A DNA stretch of 64,000 nt, taken from Halichondria panicea (taxonomy: Eukaryota; Porifera; Demospongiae; Suberitida; Halichondriidae). The notes below the pieces were generated by a model. It worked only from the letters and a program-made list of their open reading frames with translations. It did no database searches and was not told the DNA's origin. Shown here piece after piece: positions 47,891-58,215 of the stretch (position 1 is the stretch's first letter; each line of letters starts with the position of its first letter). Position numbers and translations under genes: made by a program. The DNA is taken from assembly GCF_963675165.1 (NCBI RefSeq), contig NC_087377.1, forward strand, positions 12,138,632 through 12,202,631. The letters run 5' to 3'.

Positions 47891-50348
47891 ACATTGCCGA
47901 GCTGTCCATAGCCGGGTAGTCTCTGAGTCTGCAGGAAAATGGAATGCAATGAACAATTGTGTCAAGATGAAATTACCTGTCCAGTGTTCATTGTACTGTA
48001 GCCTTCTGAGTTGATTCCTATCTTCTGTAAGGAGGAAAAATCAAAAATCAATGTTTTGTTCAATAGCTCTAGGTAGTGTTACGTACATTGTCTGAGTTGA
48101 GGACCACCTCATCGTAAGTCAGTGCCCCAGCATCCTGTATATAAATACATAGAAAGTGAGTGAACTGCAAATTTTTTATAATATGCCATAAACCAATTTG
48201 ACTAAATGTGAGGTACCATGGTCTACATGTATATAGTGTGAACTGACTGAGCTCTTCTCACCGGGCTACGATTAACTCTGCTGTAACCCTCAGAGTCACC
48301 CTCAGAGTCAGGAGGTTGGGCCTGACAGAGAGATAGATCAAGAGAAGGGGGGGGGGGGGGGGAGATTATTTGAGGCTTTTACTTTCCAGCATCATAATTA
48401 TGTACAACAGCAAAAAAGAATATAACTCACTTTCTTTGCATTCCTTGGGCCATCGTGCCTCAGCTCGCTGTAGTCTCCCTGAGCAGTGACACACAGGTAC
48501 ACACTACACACCGAGTTTATGATCTTACCTGAAGTCCCGACATCTCCACCACATCTTCTCTGAACTCGTCTGATTTCTGCCTCCTCAGTAAGAACAGGGC
48601 AACCACCACAATGACTATGAGACACACTACCACCAATATACCTACAACAACACCACCTACAATAGGTCCAATGCCAGTACCTGGGGGTGATATATGGACA
48701 GAGCAATGTAAAACTAAACAAGTTGTATATAAACATCACCTTCAGTCAGTACACACGTTATTTCCTCAGGCTCAATGCTCCACACTCCAGCATTAGTGCA
48801 AGTGATGGTGTTGGGTTCAGTCAGTGAGAGTCCATTGTTACACTGGTAAGTCAGCACTGTTCCTTCCAACACTGTCTCATTCAACATCTCATAGTTGAAT
48901 ACAATACCATTGACATTTGTTATTGTAATAGTATCGTTGAATGGTACAACAGGTACAGTGCAGTTGACTGTGAATGGCAGATACATATAATACCAATTTA
49001 AACATACATTCTCAAACATTACCTGGCCTCTCCCTGCACACCAAGCTCCCAGGATTCTCCACCCACTCTCCCCTACCCCCCACATCAGTGCATGTACTGG
49101 TCCTCACATCAGGGGGGAACAGTCCCTCGTCACAGCGGTAGATTACCTGTGAGCCTATTAAGAAGGGTGGTGTCCCACCATTGACGTCCACATTACCTCT
49201 GGATGGTGTGGCAGGAGAGCCACAGGTAACTTGGGGATATAATGAGGTCAACATTACACAGTTAATCCACTACGTAGGATATACCTGTTCTGCAGTCATA
49301 GGTCCCAGGATCAGGAGACCACCCACTACTGCCACAGGTTGAGGTTCTCACTTCATTGTCTCCACTACAAGTGAAGGAGAGCATGGATCCACCAATAGTG
49401 ACAGGAGGTGTGTTGGTGATGGTCACCCCAGCAGCAGTAAACGGTGTGGGGCACACAACTGTATAAAGAGAAGTAATACGTGCATGTGTTGTAGGCAAGA
49501 CATAATTATCGTACTTAGATCCACAATTGAAGTTTCATTCATTCCAGCACAGTTAACAGCTCTGATGGTCATATTGTAAGGAGTGTTGTAAGAGACGGTG
49601 ATCTGTCCAGAGGTGGTCCCCACGGTGACTGGTGACTTGGAGAGAGGTGTTAGGGAGATGGTGAGGACATAACTGACAGACACACCACCAGTAGAGGAGG
49701 GGGAGTCCCAGTCCAGAGTGATATTAGAGGAGCTGGGTTGATTTAGAGTGAAAGATACTCTCGGGTTGAGTGGACGTGAGGGTGGATCTGCATGTGGGTG
49801 TATCAAGTTGATCAAGGAATTTATTTATGAAAAGAACTCACCAGCCACAGTGATGGTGAGAGGACCTTCTTGTGAGCTCTCTCCATCACACTCCACCATA
49901 GTACCCTCCACAATGGAGGCCTCAGACAGTGAGGTGAGAGTGGCAGTGAGGGGTCCACTGGAGTCAGTGAGAACACCACGAAATGCTGGATCACCTCCTG
50001 TCTCATTAATATTGGTGTTGGGAATCAAATTGATTCTGAACAACTCTATCCGGCCTTGTGGAGCAGCCATTGCAGCAAACACCGTCCATCGTATGAGACT
50101 ACCAGGCAGAGTGCAGGTGAAGGTGACAGTGTCATCAGGACAAGCCACAGTGGATGGAGATGTTGTCAGTGAGGCTGCAAAAATTTACCTAGATCTAGAA
50201 TCCTGTACCAGGCTATCTCAATCTCCACAACCATTTAGCTCTAATACTTACCTTTCGCTTGCCATGAACAAGCTAGTAATATTATTAGTGTGACCGTAGC
50301 AAACACTAGACGGATACGTAGTAGACACCATATTCTTGAAGCTCCCAT
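44648..50348 (-). CDS. R6: Ig-FN3-sushi x3 receptor with tyrosine-motif tail, death domain and Pro-rich C-terminus, 799 aa
   Basis: Seventeen minus-strand exons: 50252-50348, 49842-50174, 49515-49787, 49285-49458, 49023-49229, 48740-48967, 48529-48680, 48431-48478, 48262-48321, 48087-48134, 47977-48024, 47890-47928, 47449-47620, 46347-46480, 45988-46153, 45196-45319 and 44648-44744. They sum to 2400 nt, one open frame ending in TAG. Signal peptide 1-32, Ig 33-143, FN3 144-234, sushi 235-437, TM helix about 443-472 (GGVVVGILVVVCLIVIVVVA). The tail (to 626) has YSEL, YSRV, LTYDEV, YSTM, YGQL, VVYAAL and VTYATV; LTYDEV, VVYAAL and VTYATV fit the ITIM rule. Residues 627-726 resemble a death domain (HKWRELAETM, CLTEVIDQW, PTWRELAGH, EEQLAKELI). 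Then APPPPLPSRSP and PARPPKPAP, typical SH3 ligands. SH2-phosphatase and death-fold signalling are inferred. The 13-codon YGQL exon is the least certain. Confidence 0.85.
44905..45057. mobile_element. Foldback MITE, 153 bp, 9-bp TSD, in the last R6 intron
   Basis: Arms of about 66 bp are near-perfect inverted repeats starting CAGAGGAGGTACGACACGCG. ATCCCAACC is duplicated at 44896-44904 and 45058-45066. The 9-bp duplication matches the TAGCCTCGA elements, but the termini differ. Confidence 0.85.
46482..46549. repeat. (GT)n microsatellite abutting an R6 splice acceptor
   Basis: On the R6 coding strand this is a (CA)n tract running directly into the ACAG acceptor of the first death-domain exon, replacing the usual pyrimidine tract. 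Confidence 0.9.
46870..47265 (+). other. Open coding-like stretch inside an R6 intron, unrecognised
   Basis: The plus strand reads QLMDQLEDSQQHFDKTVQAA, then SDALSPSYIPNNALVSFFHK to a stop at 47040-47042. A second frame from 47049 continues for 71 codons (KIRYPYKERSTISKIL). TGAGCGTTCCTTATA at 46816 and its complement near 47105 are inverted. It could be a transposon remnant; no domain is recognised. Confidence 0.25.
47855..47890. repeat. (CA)n microsatellite overlapping an R6 splice donor
   Basis: On the coding strand of R6 the YGQL exon ends AATGTG and passes straight into (GT)n, so the donor GT is part of the microsatellite. Confidence 0.85.
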
Positions 50349-50448
50349 CCTGTCCTAGACATATAGGTACTAGGTAGGTAGGTAAGCCCTTGAACTTGTA
50401 ATTTATAGGGGTGCTGCTTCGCCACTTGTGAACACTTGCGCTACCCTA

Positions 50449-50680
50449 GCCTTGATCCCAGGCCGCACTTTGGCTGAAAGATCAGTGGACCAAAGTGGCC
50501 AACTTGAATTATGCACCAGGTTCTGTGGTCACAGTGCTAAATTCAAGTTGGCCACTTTGGTCCACTGATCACCTCTGGGTTTCCCCCATGTGCTCCCCGG
50601 GGGGGGGAATATCATTGATTAGCCTCGATCCCAGGCCGCACTTCCCGCTAGGGAAGTGGGCCTGGTATCGACTGCTTACA
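50449..50680. repeat. Two TAGCCTYGATCCCAGGCCG foldback repeats upstream of R6
   Basis: The first starts TAGCCTTGATCCCAGGCCG and contains a 31-bp perfect inverted repeat (50480-50510 and 50540-50570). The second (50623-50675) pairs TAGCCTCGATCCCAGG with CCTGGTATCGA. They lie 100-330 bp upstream of the R6 start codon. Confidence 0.6.
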
Positions 50681-50689
50681 CATGCGCTA

Positions 50690-51430
50690 ATATCCCCCGG
50701 TATCTGGGGGCTTTGGATAACATCGTTTATGCTCAGTAAAACTATGACATCACAACGAAAGGAAGTGGATTGAAGGAAGTAGATAGAAAGTTCGATTGAA
50801 GGTTTCTAGCCCATCGGATAGCATTCTGTGATAGCTACCCTTAGCCTGCTATGTTAACAAAAGACTCACAGCCTGCAACAGTGTGGATGACGATCGTCTG
50901 AAAGGAGTGACGGCTGATAAGAGCCTATATGGACAGGCCACGCCCATTTAACACTAACTTTGGTGAAAGTCTACTATACTACTGCTACTGATTCTATCAG
51001 AAGAAAATAGCAGTACAACAAACCTACACAGCTCTGTTTCTAGCTAGCTAGCTATATAGCTCTGTGTATGACTTTTAGAATATTTTCTCTGATGTATCCC
51101 CAGTATTATAGGAATATTTACGGGTAAAATAATCCAATATTATAGTATTATAGAAATATTTACGGGAAAAAATCCAATAATTTGGCGCATGCGCAAGCAG
51201 TCGATAGCAGGCCTTCTTTCAAAGGCCTGTGAAGGAGGCTAATCATTGATAGGTGCATTATTTACGGTGCTGAATCATTGTAATGATGTAATGTTTATAA
51301 TGACGTCACTGCTTCAAACACGGTGAACTTAGACAACCCCATAGGGAATAGAGAAAAGTGGGCGTGGGAAACCGGAATGTGAATCTAGTCTACAATTAAT
51401 ATTGGTTTTTATACTGTCAAGCAAAGAGCA
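50690..51430. other. Intergenic between R6 and R7
   Basis: Head-to-head spacing of R6 (start 50348) and R7 (start 51434) with no exon between. It contains a repeat end GGCCTGTGAAGGAGGCTA near 51224, a tandem block around 51085-51180 and an ETS-like ACCGGAAT near 51370. Confidence 0.35.
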
Positions 51431-51433
51431 AAG

Positions 51434-53005
51434 ATGACTTTCGTAGCAAGAGTAAGTTATTTAGATGATAGTCTAGGGAGAGATCTATCTTAATTTCCTA
51501 CCGATTGTTTTCCCAGGTGAAGGTGTCCTATGTATTATTTTGTATAAACCTTCAGTACATTAATTATGATCAAATCTATATATTTTCTATTGAATAGGTA
51601 GTGTTGTTGCTTGCTCTTGCAATTCAAGCATCAGTTTTATATGGTAAGTAGCTACAGTGATTTTTGTCCCATCAAGAGATCGATTCTGATTTTGTTTTTA
51701 CATTTAGGTCAGGTGGTAGACATTGCTTCAGATTTAGACACAGCCGGTCGTAACTTTTCCTGTACTGGCGAAGTTGTCACATACACTTGCAGTGGTCAAG
51801 GAAACACTTTAACTATAAATTGTCCACCATTATTCACTTCGAATGTATTCCTCAGCAATGACCCTGTCCCTGATGCTGTTTCCACTGTTCCGAATGTTAT
51901 TCTTACCCTAACAAACAGAGTAATAAACGGGTCGCGTACATTTTATGCTGTAAACCTGCAAATCACAGTGTTGAATGATGCACGAATCGATGTTTCATGC
52001 TCTACTAACGCTACAAACAATGTTGCAATACCACTGATCCATGAGTGTAAGTTGTTCAGCTGTTCATAATTAAAAATTATAATTATATAAAACTTTAATT
52101 CATACAGCAAGTACAATCGAACCACCATCCATTGTGACATTTTCTGGAGACATGACACTATCATGGACCCCACCTTTGAACCCTCAGTTTGACATTGATT
52201 ATTATATTGTGAGAATTTACGTGGATGGAATTTTGAACACAACTAGGAGCTCTCGTGATAATAGTCTGGATATAGATGTCCCGGGAAATATCACTGCTAC
52301 TGTTAGTACTGTTAGCACTTGCGACAAAGTTAGTGACTCACAACCGTCTGATGGATTTATCATCATTGGAGAAAGCACCAATATACCAATACTAGTCCCT
52401 GATAATCAAGGTTTGTTCGAACTTTTAGTGCATGTGCTCACAAACATATATAGGAACAAAATTGTGCCGTATTATAGTTACGACACTTCCTTGTAAAATA
52501 ATACTTTTTCTGTAGGATTGATTGGTGGCATTGTGGTTCTCGCAATATTGTGTGCTGTCTTCCTCATCGCTTTTGTAACACTGGCATTGTTGTTCGCAAT
52601 GTTAAGGAAAACAGTAAGCATTCAATTTATGTATAATTATACTCTGCAGGAGCCAATGCATGTGGTTGAATGTGAGCCAAAAGGTTGTATTACCTTGTTT
52701 TTACACTTCCCTTGCAGATATCAAAGTTGAAACAAAATCAACGACAGGTGCGTTTAGTAACATTTATGTAAAGAGCTGTTGAATCTCCAAATAATACATT
52801 TTGGTTTTAGAAAAGTTTATTTGGGGATGGCACTGTCCCTCATTATTTACGTTATGCTCTGTAAAGTGTTAAGACTGATTTAGTAATGTCTAAGATTGGA
52901 ATGATTTTGCGTTATTTTTCTTTTTCTCACTGTAGGATTCTTGAAGAAACTGACATTTATCAAGATAGTGTAGTGTATGTACATAGTAAATGTGTGCTGC
53001 CTTAA
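51434..53005 (+). CDS. R7: small Ig-FN3 transmembrane protein with tyrosine-containing tail, 317 aa
   Basis: Eight exons: 51434-51451, 51598-51643, 51708-52046, 52108-52410, 52516-52613, 52718-52747, 52811-52860 and 52936-53005 (TAA), total 954 nt. Signal peptide MTFVAR then VVLLLALAIQASVLYG; Ig-like domain at about 22-134 (VTYTC, final VSC); FN3-like domain at 135-235 (LSWTPPLNP, IDYYIVRIYVDG, ATVSTVSTC); TM helix at 240-263 (IGGIVVLAILCAVFLIAFVT); and a 50-residue tail ending DIYQDSVVYVHSK with two Tyr. It has no sushi domain and is more diverged from R2-R5 than they are from each other, though the order and phase-1 introns of the ectodomain are the same. The last three exons are short, and the phase-2 junction at 52860/52936 is the weakest part. 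The ligand is unknown. Confidence 0.7.
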
Positions 53006-53182
53006 ATTTGTATGTACCTGTTATTAGGCAAGTACCTTACCTAGTGTGCAACGTTGTGAGTGTACTCGTGACCCTTTAAAGTAGTCTATACTGTCAAGAC
53101 TATACTAAGTATAGACTCACTATTCCGGCATTGAAGTACAAACCAGGCAATCATACTAGTAGATCCAGGAATTGTCTGATCA

Positions 53183-53520
53183 TTATGCCTCGAGGCGTAG
53201 CCGCACGAGGGATACGGTAAAGCTGACTGTGTTGTGTGTGTGTCTGTAACTGCTCAACGGTTGCAATGCGACGAAAGCTAACAGTTTCTATAGGTTTCTA
53301 GCCACGTTCTCTTGGATTTTGATTCGTGGATTAGCAAACTAAAGCTTCTTTCTCGAGTTATGGCTAGTTTGACTCACATTGAAGGCTGTTGCAGTCTCTT
53401 CAGAATCTTTCATAGCATCATCTGTCCGCACAAACTTTCTATTCAACATATGAGTTAGCCTTGCACTAAAGCGCTAGCTTTTTGTTAGCTACAATACTCA
53501 GATGAAAACAGCTAGCTAGC
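53183..53520 (+). repeat. Dispersed repeat starting ATTATGCCTCGAGGCG (second copy)
   Basis: Longer copy of 20985-21180 with CACGAGGGATACGGTAAAGC, GCAATGCGACGAAAGC, TTCTCTTGGATTTTGATTCG and GCACTAAAGCGCTAGC. The reverse complement of the same order occurs at 38100-38350. Confidence 0.65.
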
Positions 53521-54060
53521 TAGCAGTAGTTATTTGTGAAATTGATCTCTTTGGACACACCTTTAATTATTCCTATGGATGTAATGCGCATGCGCGCTCA
53601 TTCCCTGTGTGAGAAAATAAGATCCAGATCCAGATCCTCCTGGCAGAATCATCTTTGTCTTGAGGGGCCTGGTAAGCCACAAAACACTACCATATAACAA
53701 TATAGATAACAATATGCATGTACACAGGTCTTTTCTTCTTAGATATTATATACACTGAACTACAGATCCTGGAAGAATCAATTTTCTTCTTTCTTGAGGT
53801 CCTGGTAAGCCACATAATACAATAAATAATAACAACAATAGATGCATGTAAATAAGTCTTTTCTTCTCAGTGACTTTATATAGATAAGCTAACTTTAATA
53901 TAAAATTCATTAATAGAAACTACTCTAATACTTTTAAGCGAAAGCAAAAACATGGCGAGAGGCATTAGCACAGCGCCAGCTTGAACACTAGTTCAAACTC
54001 ATGAGTACTGACATTCGCATGATGAGTTTCAATTGTAGGGGTTGGGCCTCAAGTTCAGCA
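53521..54060. other. No gene recognised
   Basis: Two related blocks (TCCTGGCAGAATCATCTTTG and CCTGGAAGAATCAATTTTC, each followed by a shared ACAATA-rich run) suggest a local 120-bp duplication at 53630-53880. No exon was seen. Confidence 0.35.
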
Positions 54061-54064
54061 TTTA

Positions 54065-54293
54065 TCACAGGAAAGGGATTGGAAACGACCAGGCCGCCCT
54101 GTGTCAAAGCATAGATTGAAAAGGAAGGGGATTGGAAACGAACAGGCCTGGGATCGAGGCTAGTTCTAATGTAGCACTCGTTCTATGGTCCAGGAATTTC
54201 TTGGACCGGTAATTGCCCGCACAAGGTGTATTACCCATGAATATCATTATGATGCTACAAAACGCTGACTCAGCTAGATAAGTTGCACATTAG
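54065..54293. repeat. Stacked transposon ends before the minisatellite
   Basis: Two copies of GGGATTGGAAACGA (7-bp-TSD family) are followed by GGCCTGGGATCGAGGCTAG and a block (GTAGCACTCGTTCTATGGTC onward) also found in the nested element at 14973-15209. The end GCACATTAGAA is inverted to TTCTAATGTAGC. Confidence 0.6.
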
Positions 54294-54295
54294 AA

Positions 54296-55035
54296 TTAGA
54301 AGCAGTAGCACTGGTAGCAGTAGTAGCACTGGTAGCAGCAGTAGTACTGGTAGCAGCAGTAGCACTGGTAGCGCTGGTAGCAGCAGTAGCACTGGTAGCA
54401 GTAGTAGCACTGGTAGCACTGGTAGCACTGGTAGCAGCAGTAGCACTGGTAGCAGCAGTAGCACTGGTAGCAGTAGTAGCGCTGGTAGCAGCAGTAGCAG
54501 TAGTAGCACTGGTAGCAGCAGTAGCACTGGTAGCAGCAGTAGCACTGGTAGCAGCAGTAGCACTGGTAGCAGCAGTAGCACTGGTATATCCATTTTTTAC
54601 GCTCCTGTTCCAACTGCCACTATTTTACATCAAGTGTTAACAGTACATTACAATATAGCACTGGTAGCAGCAGTAGCAGTAGCATTGGTAGCACTGGTAG
54701 CGCTGGTAGCAGCAGTAGCACTGGTAGCACTGGTAGCAGCAGTAGCACTGGTAGCAGCAGTAGCGCTGGTAGCAGCAGTGGCACTGGTAGCAGCAGTAGC
54801 ACTGGTAGCAGCAGTATAGCGCTGGTAGCAGTAGTAGCAGCAGTAGCACTGGTAGCACTGGTAGCGCTGGTAGCAGCAGTAGCACTGGTAGCACTGGTAG
54901 CGCTGGTAGCACTGGTAGCACTGGTAGCAGCAGTATAGCGCTGGTAGCAGTAGTATCACTGGTAGCACTGGTAGCACTGGTAGCAGCAGTAGCACTGGTA
55001 GCACTGGTAGCGCTGGTAGCAGCAGTAGCACTGGG
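54296..55035 (+). repeat. GGTAGCAGCAGTAGCACT minisatellite array, forward
   Basis: Dozens of variant units built from GGTAGCACT and GGTAGCAGCAGTAGCACT, interrupted at 54587-54656 by unique sequence. All units are multiples of three, so long artificial frames appear on every strand. Confidence 0.95.
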
Positions 55036-55169
55036 GGGAAATATCTTTCATTGAAAAAATTATATATAATGTTACAAAAATATTGCAATGAAAGTAGTAG
55101 TCTATCTATCAATAGATAAAGAAATGTACCTAGGACTCATACACTTAAAACATACAAAACCATAACAAA

Positions 55170-55547
55170 ATGGTTTTGCAATGTATGTTCAAGCCAAACT
55201 CCACTCCCGAGCCAGAGAATCCAAACTCCACTACCGAGCGGCCAGAGAACCCAAACTCCACTCCCGAGCCAGATAACTCGAACTCCACTCTTGAGCCAGA
55301 GAAGAACCCAAACTCCACTCCCGAGCCAGAGAACCCGAACTCCACTCCAGAGCTACAGAATAACCCGAACTCCAGAACCCAAACTCCACTCATCCTCATG
55401 AGCCGCCACCGGAGAGTGCTAAGCAACGGATTCCCCGGAAACGATATTATACGAGATCAAAAGCCGAGGCTCCCCCAATTTCGAAGAGGCTGCTGTGCAA
55501 GGGTGACTCTTCATTCTCACAGTAACTATTGTGGTTACTCTATATAA
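55170..55547 (+). repeat. 27-bp-type repeat with NSTPEPEN-like open frame between the arrays
   Basis: About eight imperfect units of AACTCCACTCCCGAGCCAGA (55195-55400) give an open frame of 125 codons from ATG at 55170, with NSTPEPEN repeats and a basic C-terminus (RHRRVL). It has no signal peptide or splice context. It could be a low-complexity exon, but a minisatellite is likelier. Confidence 0.4.
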
Positions 55548-55784
55548 TTATGACTTGGACTTCGCATTGCTATACTGATTATTATGTGATTGTTTTGCTA
55601 TGTTTTTTTCATGATCATCACGCCTTATAGTTTGTCAGTTGTCACTGCATGTAAATTTTACGCGGTGTCTGCGGCCTACTGTGTAGAGAGAGTGCCCATG
55701 CATGTTACATAAATGTGAATAATAGGCTAAGAAATGTTGCTGATAATACCATTGTGTATATAGTAGATAAAAGAAAACTCTTTC

Positions 55785-56475
55785 ACTGCTGCTATACCAG
55801 CGCTATACCAGCGCTATACCAGCGCTATACCAGTAGTGCTACTGTTGCTATACTGCTGCTACTAGTGCTACCAGTGCATGCTGCTACCAGCGCTACCAGT
55901 ACGTGCTACTGGTGCTACTGCTACTACTAGTGGTACCAGTGCTACTGCTGCTACCAGCGTTATACCAGTGCTACCAGTGCTACTACTGCTACCAGTGCTA
56001 CTGCTGCTACCAGTGCTCCTACTGCTACCAGCGCTACCAGTGATACTACTGCTACCAATGCTACTGTTGCTACCAGCGCTACCAGTGCTACTACTGCTAT
56101 CAGCGCTACCAGAGCTACCAGTGCTACTGCTGCTACCAGCGCTACCAGTGCTACTACTGCTACCAGTGCTACCAGTGCTACTATTGCTACCAGTGCTACT
56201 ACTGCTACCAATGCTACTGCTGCTACCAGTGCTACCAGTGCTACTGCTGCTACCAGCGCTACCATTGCTACCAGTGCTACTAGTGCTACTACTGCTACCT
56301 ATGCTACTGCTGCTACCAGTGCTACTGCTGCTACCAGCGCTACCAGTGATACTACTGCTACCAATGCTACTGCTGCTACTGCTGCTACCAGTGCTACCAG
56401 CGCTACCAGTGCTACTACTGCTACCAGTGCTACTGCTGCTACCAGTGCTACCAGTGCTACTATAGTGCTACTGCT
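55785..56475 (-). repeat. Same minisatellite in inverse orientation
   Basis: Units CTACCAGTGCTACTGCTG and variants are the reverse complement of the 54296-55035 array. The two arrays, about 750 bp apart, form a giant imperfect inverted repeat. Confidence 0.95.
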
Positions 56476-56488
56476 ACTACTAGTTACC

Positions 56489-58206
56489 TAGCCTCGATTC
56501 CAGGCCGATTAAAATACGGCCTGGTACCTATTGCAGGGTAATGCGCATGCGTTAGTTTATTCACCAAAATCTGGGGAATCCCCTTTTGCTTCCCTCAACT
56601 ATTTTCTATCTTTGTAAACATCAGCTTAGCTCTCTATTGCGTTGTTCCAGAAGGCTTTCACACTAGTCTGAAGCCAGGAGAGGCTCTCATCTACCTCTAT
56701 GACGGTTGTATGGTCAGGATGTCTTACCATGGATCTGTACAGGCTATGGGAAGTGTAGAGTTAGACTGGAAACCACGCCCCTTTCTTTAGGGAAAGAGAC
56801 TGGCCAGGTGACTATCAACGACTCGTCTTCATTGCGTACTGAATTTTGCGGAAGTGGTTCAGGGAAAAGGGTGTGGTCACCAGTGTTGCGGTTTAGTATA
56901 CTTTGGCTAGATCGAGCTAGATCTACTGTACTCTAGCAAGCTAGCTAGCTAGCTCAGCCACCTACCAAACTTAATTTCAATCACAAGTCAACTGCTGCAA
57001 AACTATGTCCAAGTCTGGAGCTAGCTGTCACCTGGATGTACCTAGTTCTTGTCCTGTCTGTGGCAATGATACCGCTGTAATAGAAACTCAAATGTTGCTG
57101 GCAATAGGGCAAAGCAAAGGGACTTTCCATAAACCAGTTGGCAGAGAGACAAATATATCTACTGACTTCTGTCTGTTATTTTTTGCAGTGGCCTTGTAGC
57201 TATCCAGGTTATAGCAACTTTAGAATTGCTTCATTGGAGAAGTACTGATAGACAACTTATATCCAAACAGCTAGCTAAGTAGACATAACATTTATACTGC
57301 AACTGTACAGCTAAAAATATTAATACTCACATAATAATAAAATTTATGCAATATTGTGGTTTAGATATCTCCCACGTATTCATGCACACACTACATTCCA
57401 AGCATTCCGTTGGGACGAGTCGTTGATAGTCACCTGGCCAGTCTCTTTCCCTAAAGAAAGGGGCGTGGTTTCCAGTCTAGTGTAGAGTACAAGGGGGTAT
57501 TATGAGACCTCTAAATGTTTCTGACCCCCCTGTCTTGCAGTAATCTTGAGGGAGCTAAATAGCCTGTTCACTAACTACTATGGTCAATAGGCTTGCATGC
57601 AAGCAAAAAAAAAATTAGTGACAGTGCTTTGTTCGCAGCTAATGCTAGCATTTAGTGTTCAAAGTGATTCGGGTATTATGAGACAGGGGGGGGTATTATG
57701 AGACACCATTGCAATTAATTAATTTTAACGCTAATTGGCTGTTATAACATAATGGGGAACTTTCTGATATATAATATAGTGATTATTCTTCCTATAAAAA
57801 CAGTTACTCCTGTTTTAACAGATACCTAGTGAATTTTACTACAAAACATTTGGCACCCACTTAAATTTGGTCACTTAAAATGTTTTTTCCAATTAAACTG
57901 CTACTCGCGAAGACAACCCGGCTATAGGACAGTCCTAGACGTAGATGAGAGCATCTTTTGTCTTAAAACTAGTGTTCAAGCCTTCTAGACCAACGCAATA
58001 GACGGCATAAGCCACAGCTTCACAGAACTCAGTCATAGAGATAAAGTATTACGGAACATATTGGACTAATTTCTGGTATAATTTACTAAGGTTTTACGTT
58101 CGTGGTACGATTACCCATATTCTGGGTAATTTGAAGCGCATGCGCACTATCACCCCTGCAATAGGTACCAGGCGGCCGTATTTTAATCGGCCTTGAATCG
58201 AGGCTA
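56489..58206. mobile_element. MULE-like TIR element, 1718 bp, 9-bp TSD
   Basis: The left end TAGCCTCGATTCCAGGCCG and the right end complement TAGCCTCGATTCAAGGCCG extend into long subterminal inverted repeats (ATTAAAATACGGCC; GTCTATTGCGTTG). CTAGTTACC is duplicated at 56480-56488 and 58207-58215. An internal inverted pair (56768-56823 and 57418-57473) contains GGCCAGGTGACTATCAACGA. A 64-codon frame at 57005 has a CPVC pair but is not recognisable as a transposase. Confidence 0.85.
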
Positions 58207-58215
58207 CTAGTTACC

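Noticed and set aside
49748-50293. 181-codon plus-strand open frame
   Set aside because: It is antisense to the R6 Ig exon; the real exon on the minus strand has splice sites, domain residues and paralogues.
54270-55112. Long open frames (poly-Leu/Pro/Val, Ser/Thr/Gly, Cys/Tyr) on both strands
   Set aside because: They arise from minisatellite units that are multiples of three; every frame is open and there is no start or splice context.
55878-56465. 195-codon Leu/Pro/Val-rich open frame
   Set aside because: Same minisatellite in inverse orientation, not a gene.
57005-57199. 64-codon frame with a CPVC pair, possible zinc finger
   Set aside because: Too short, lacks the second Cys/His pair, and lies within a non-autonomous element.
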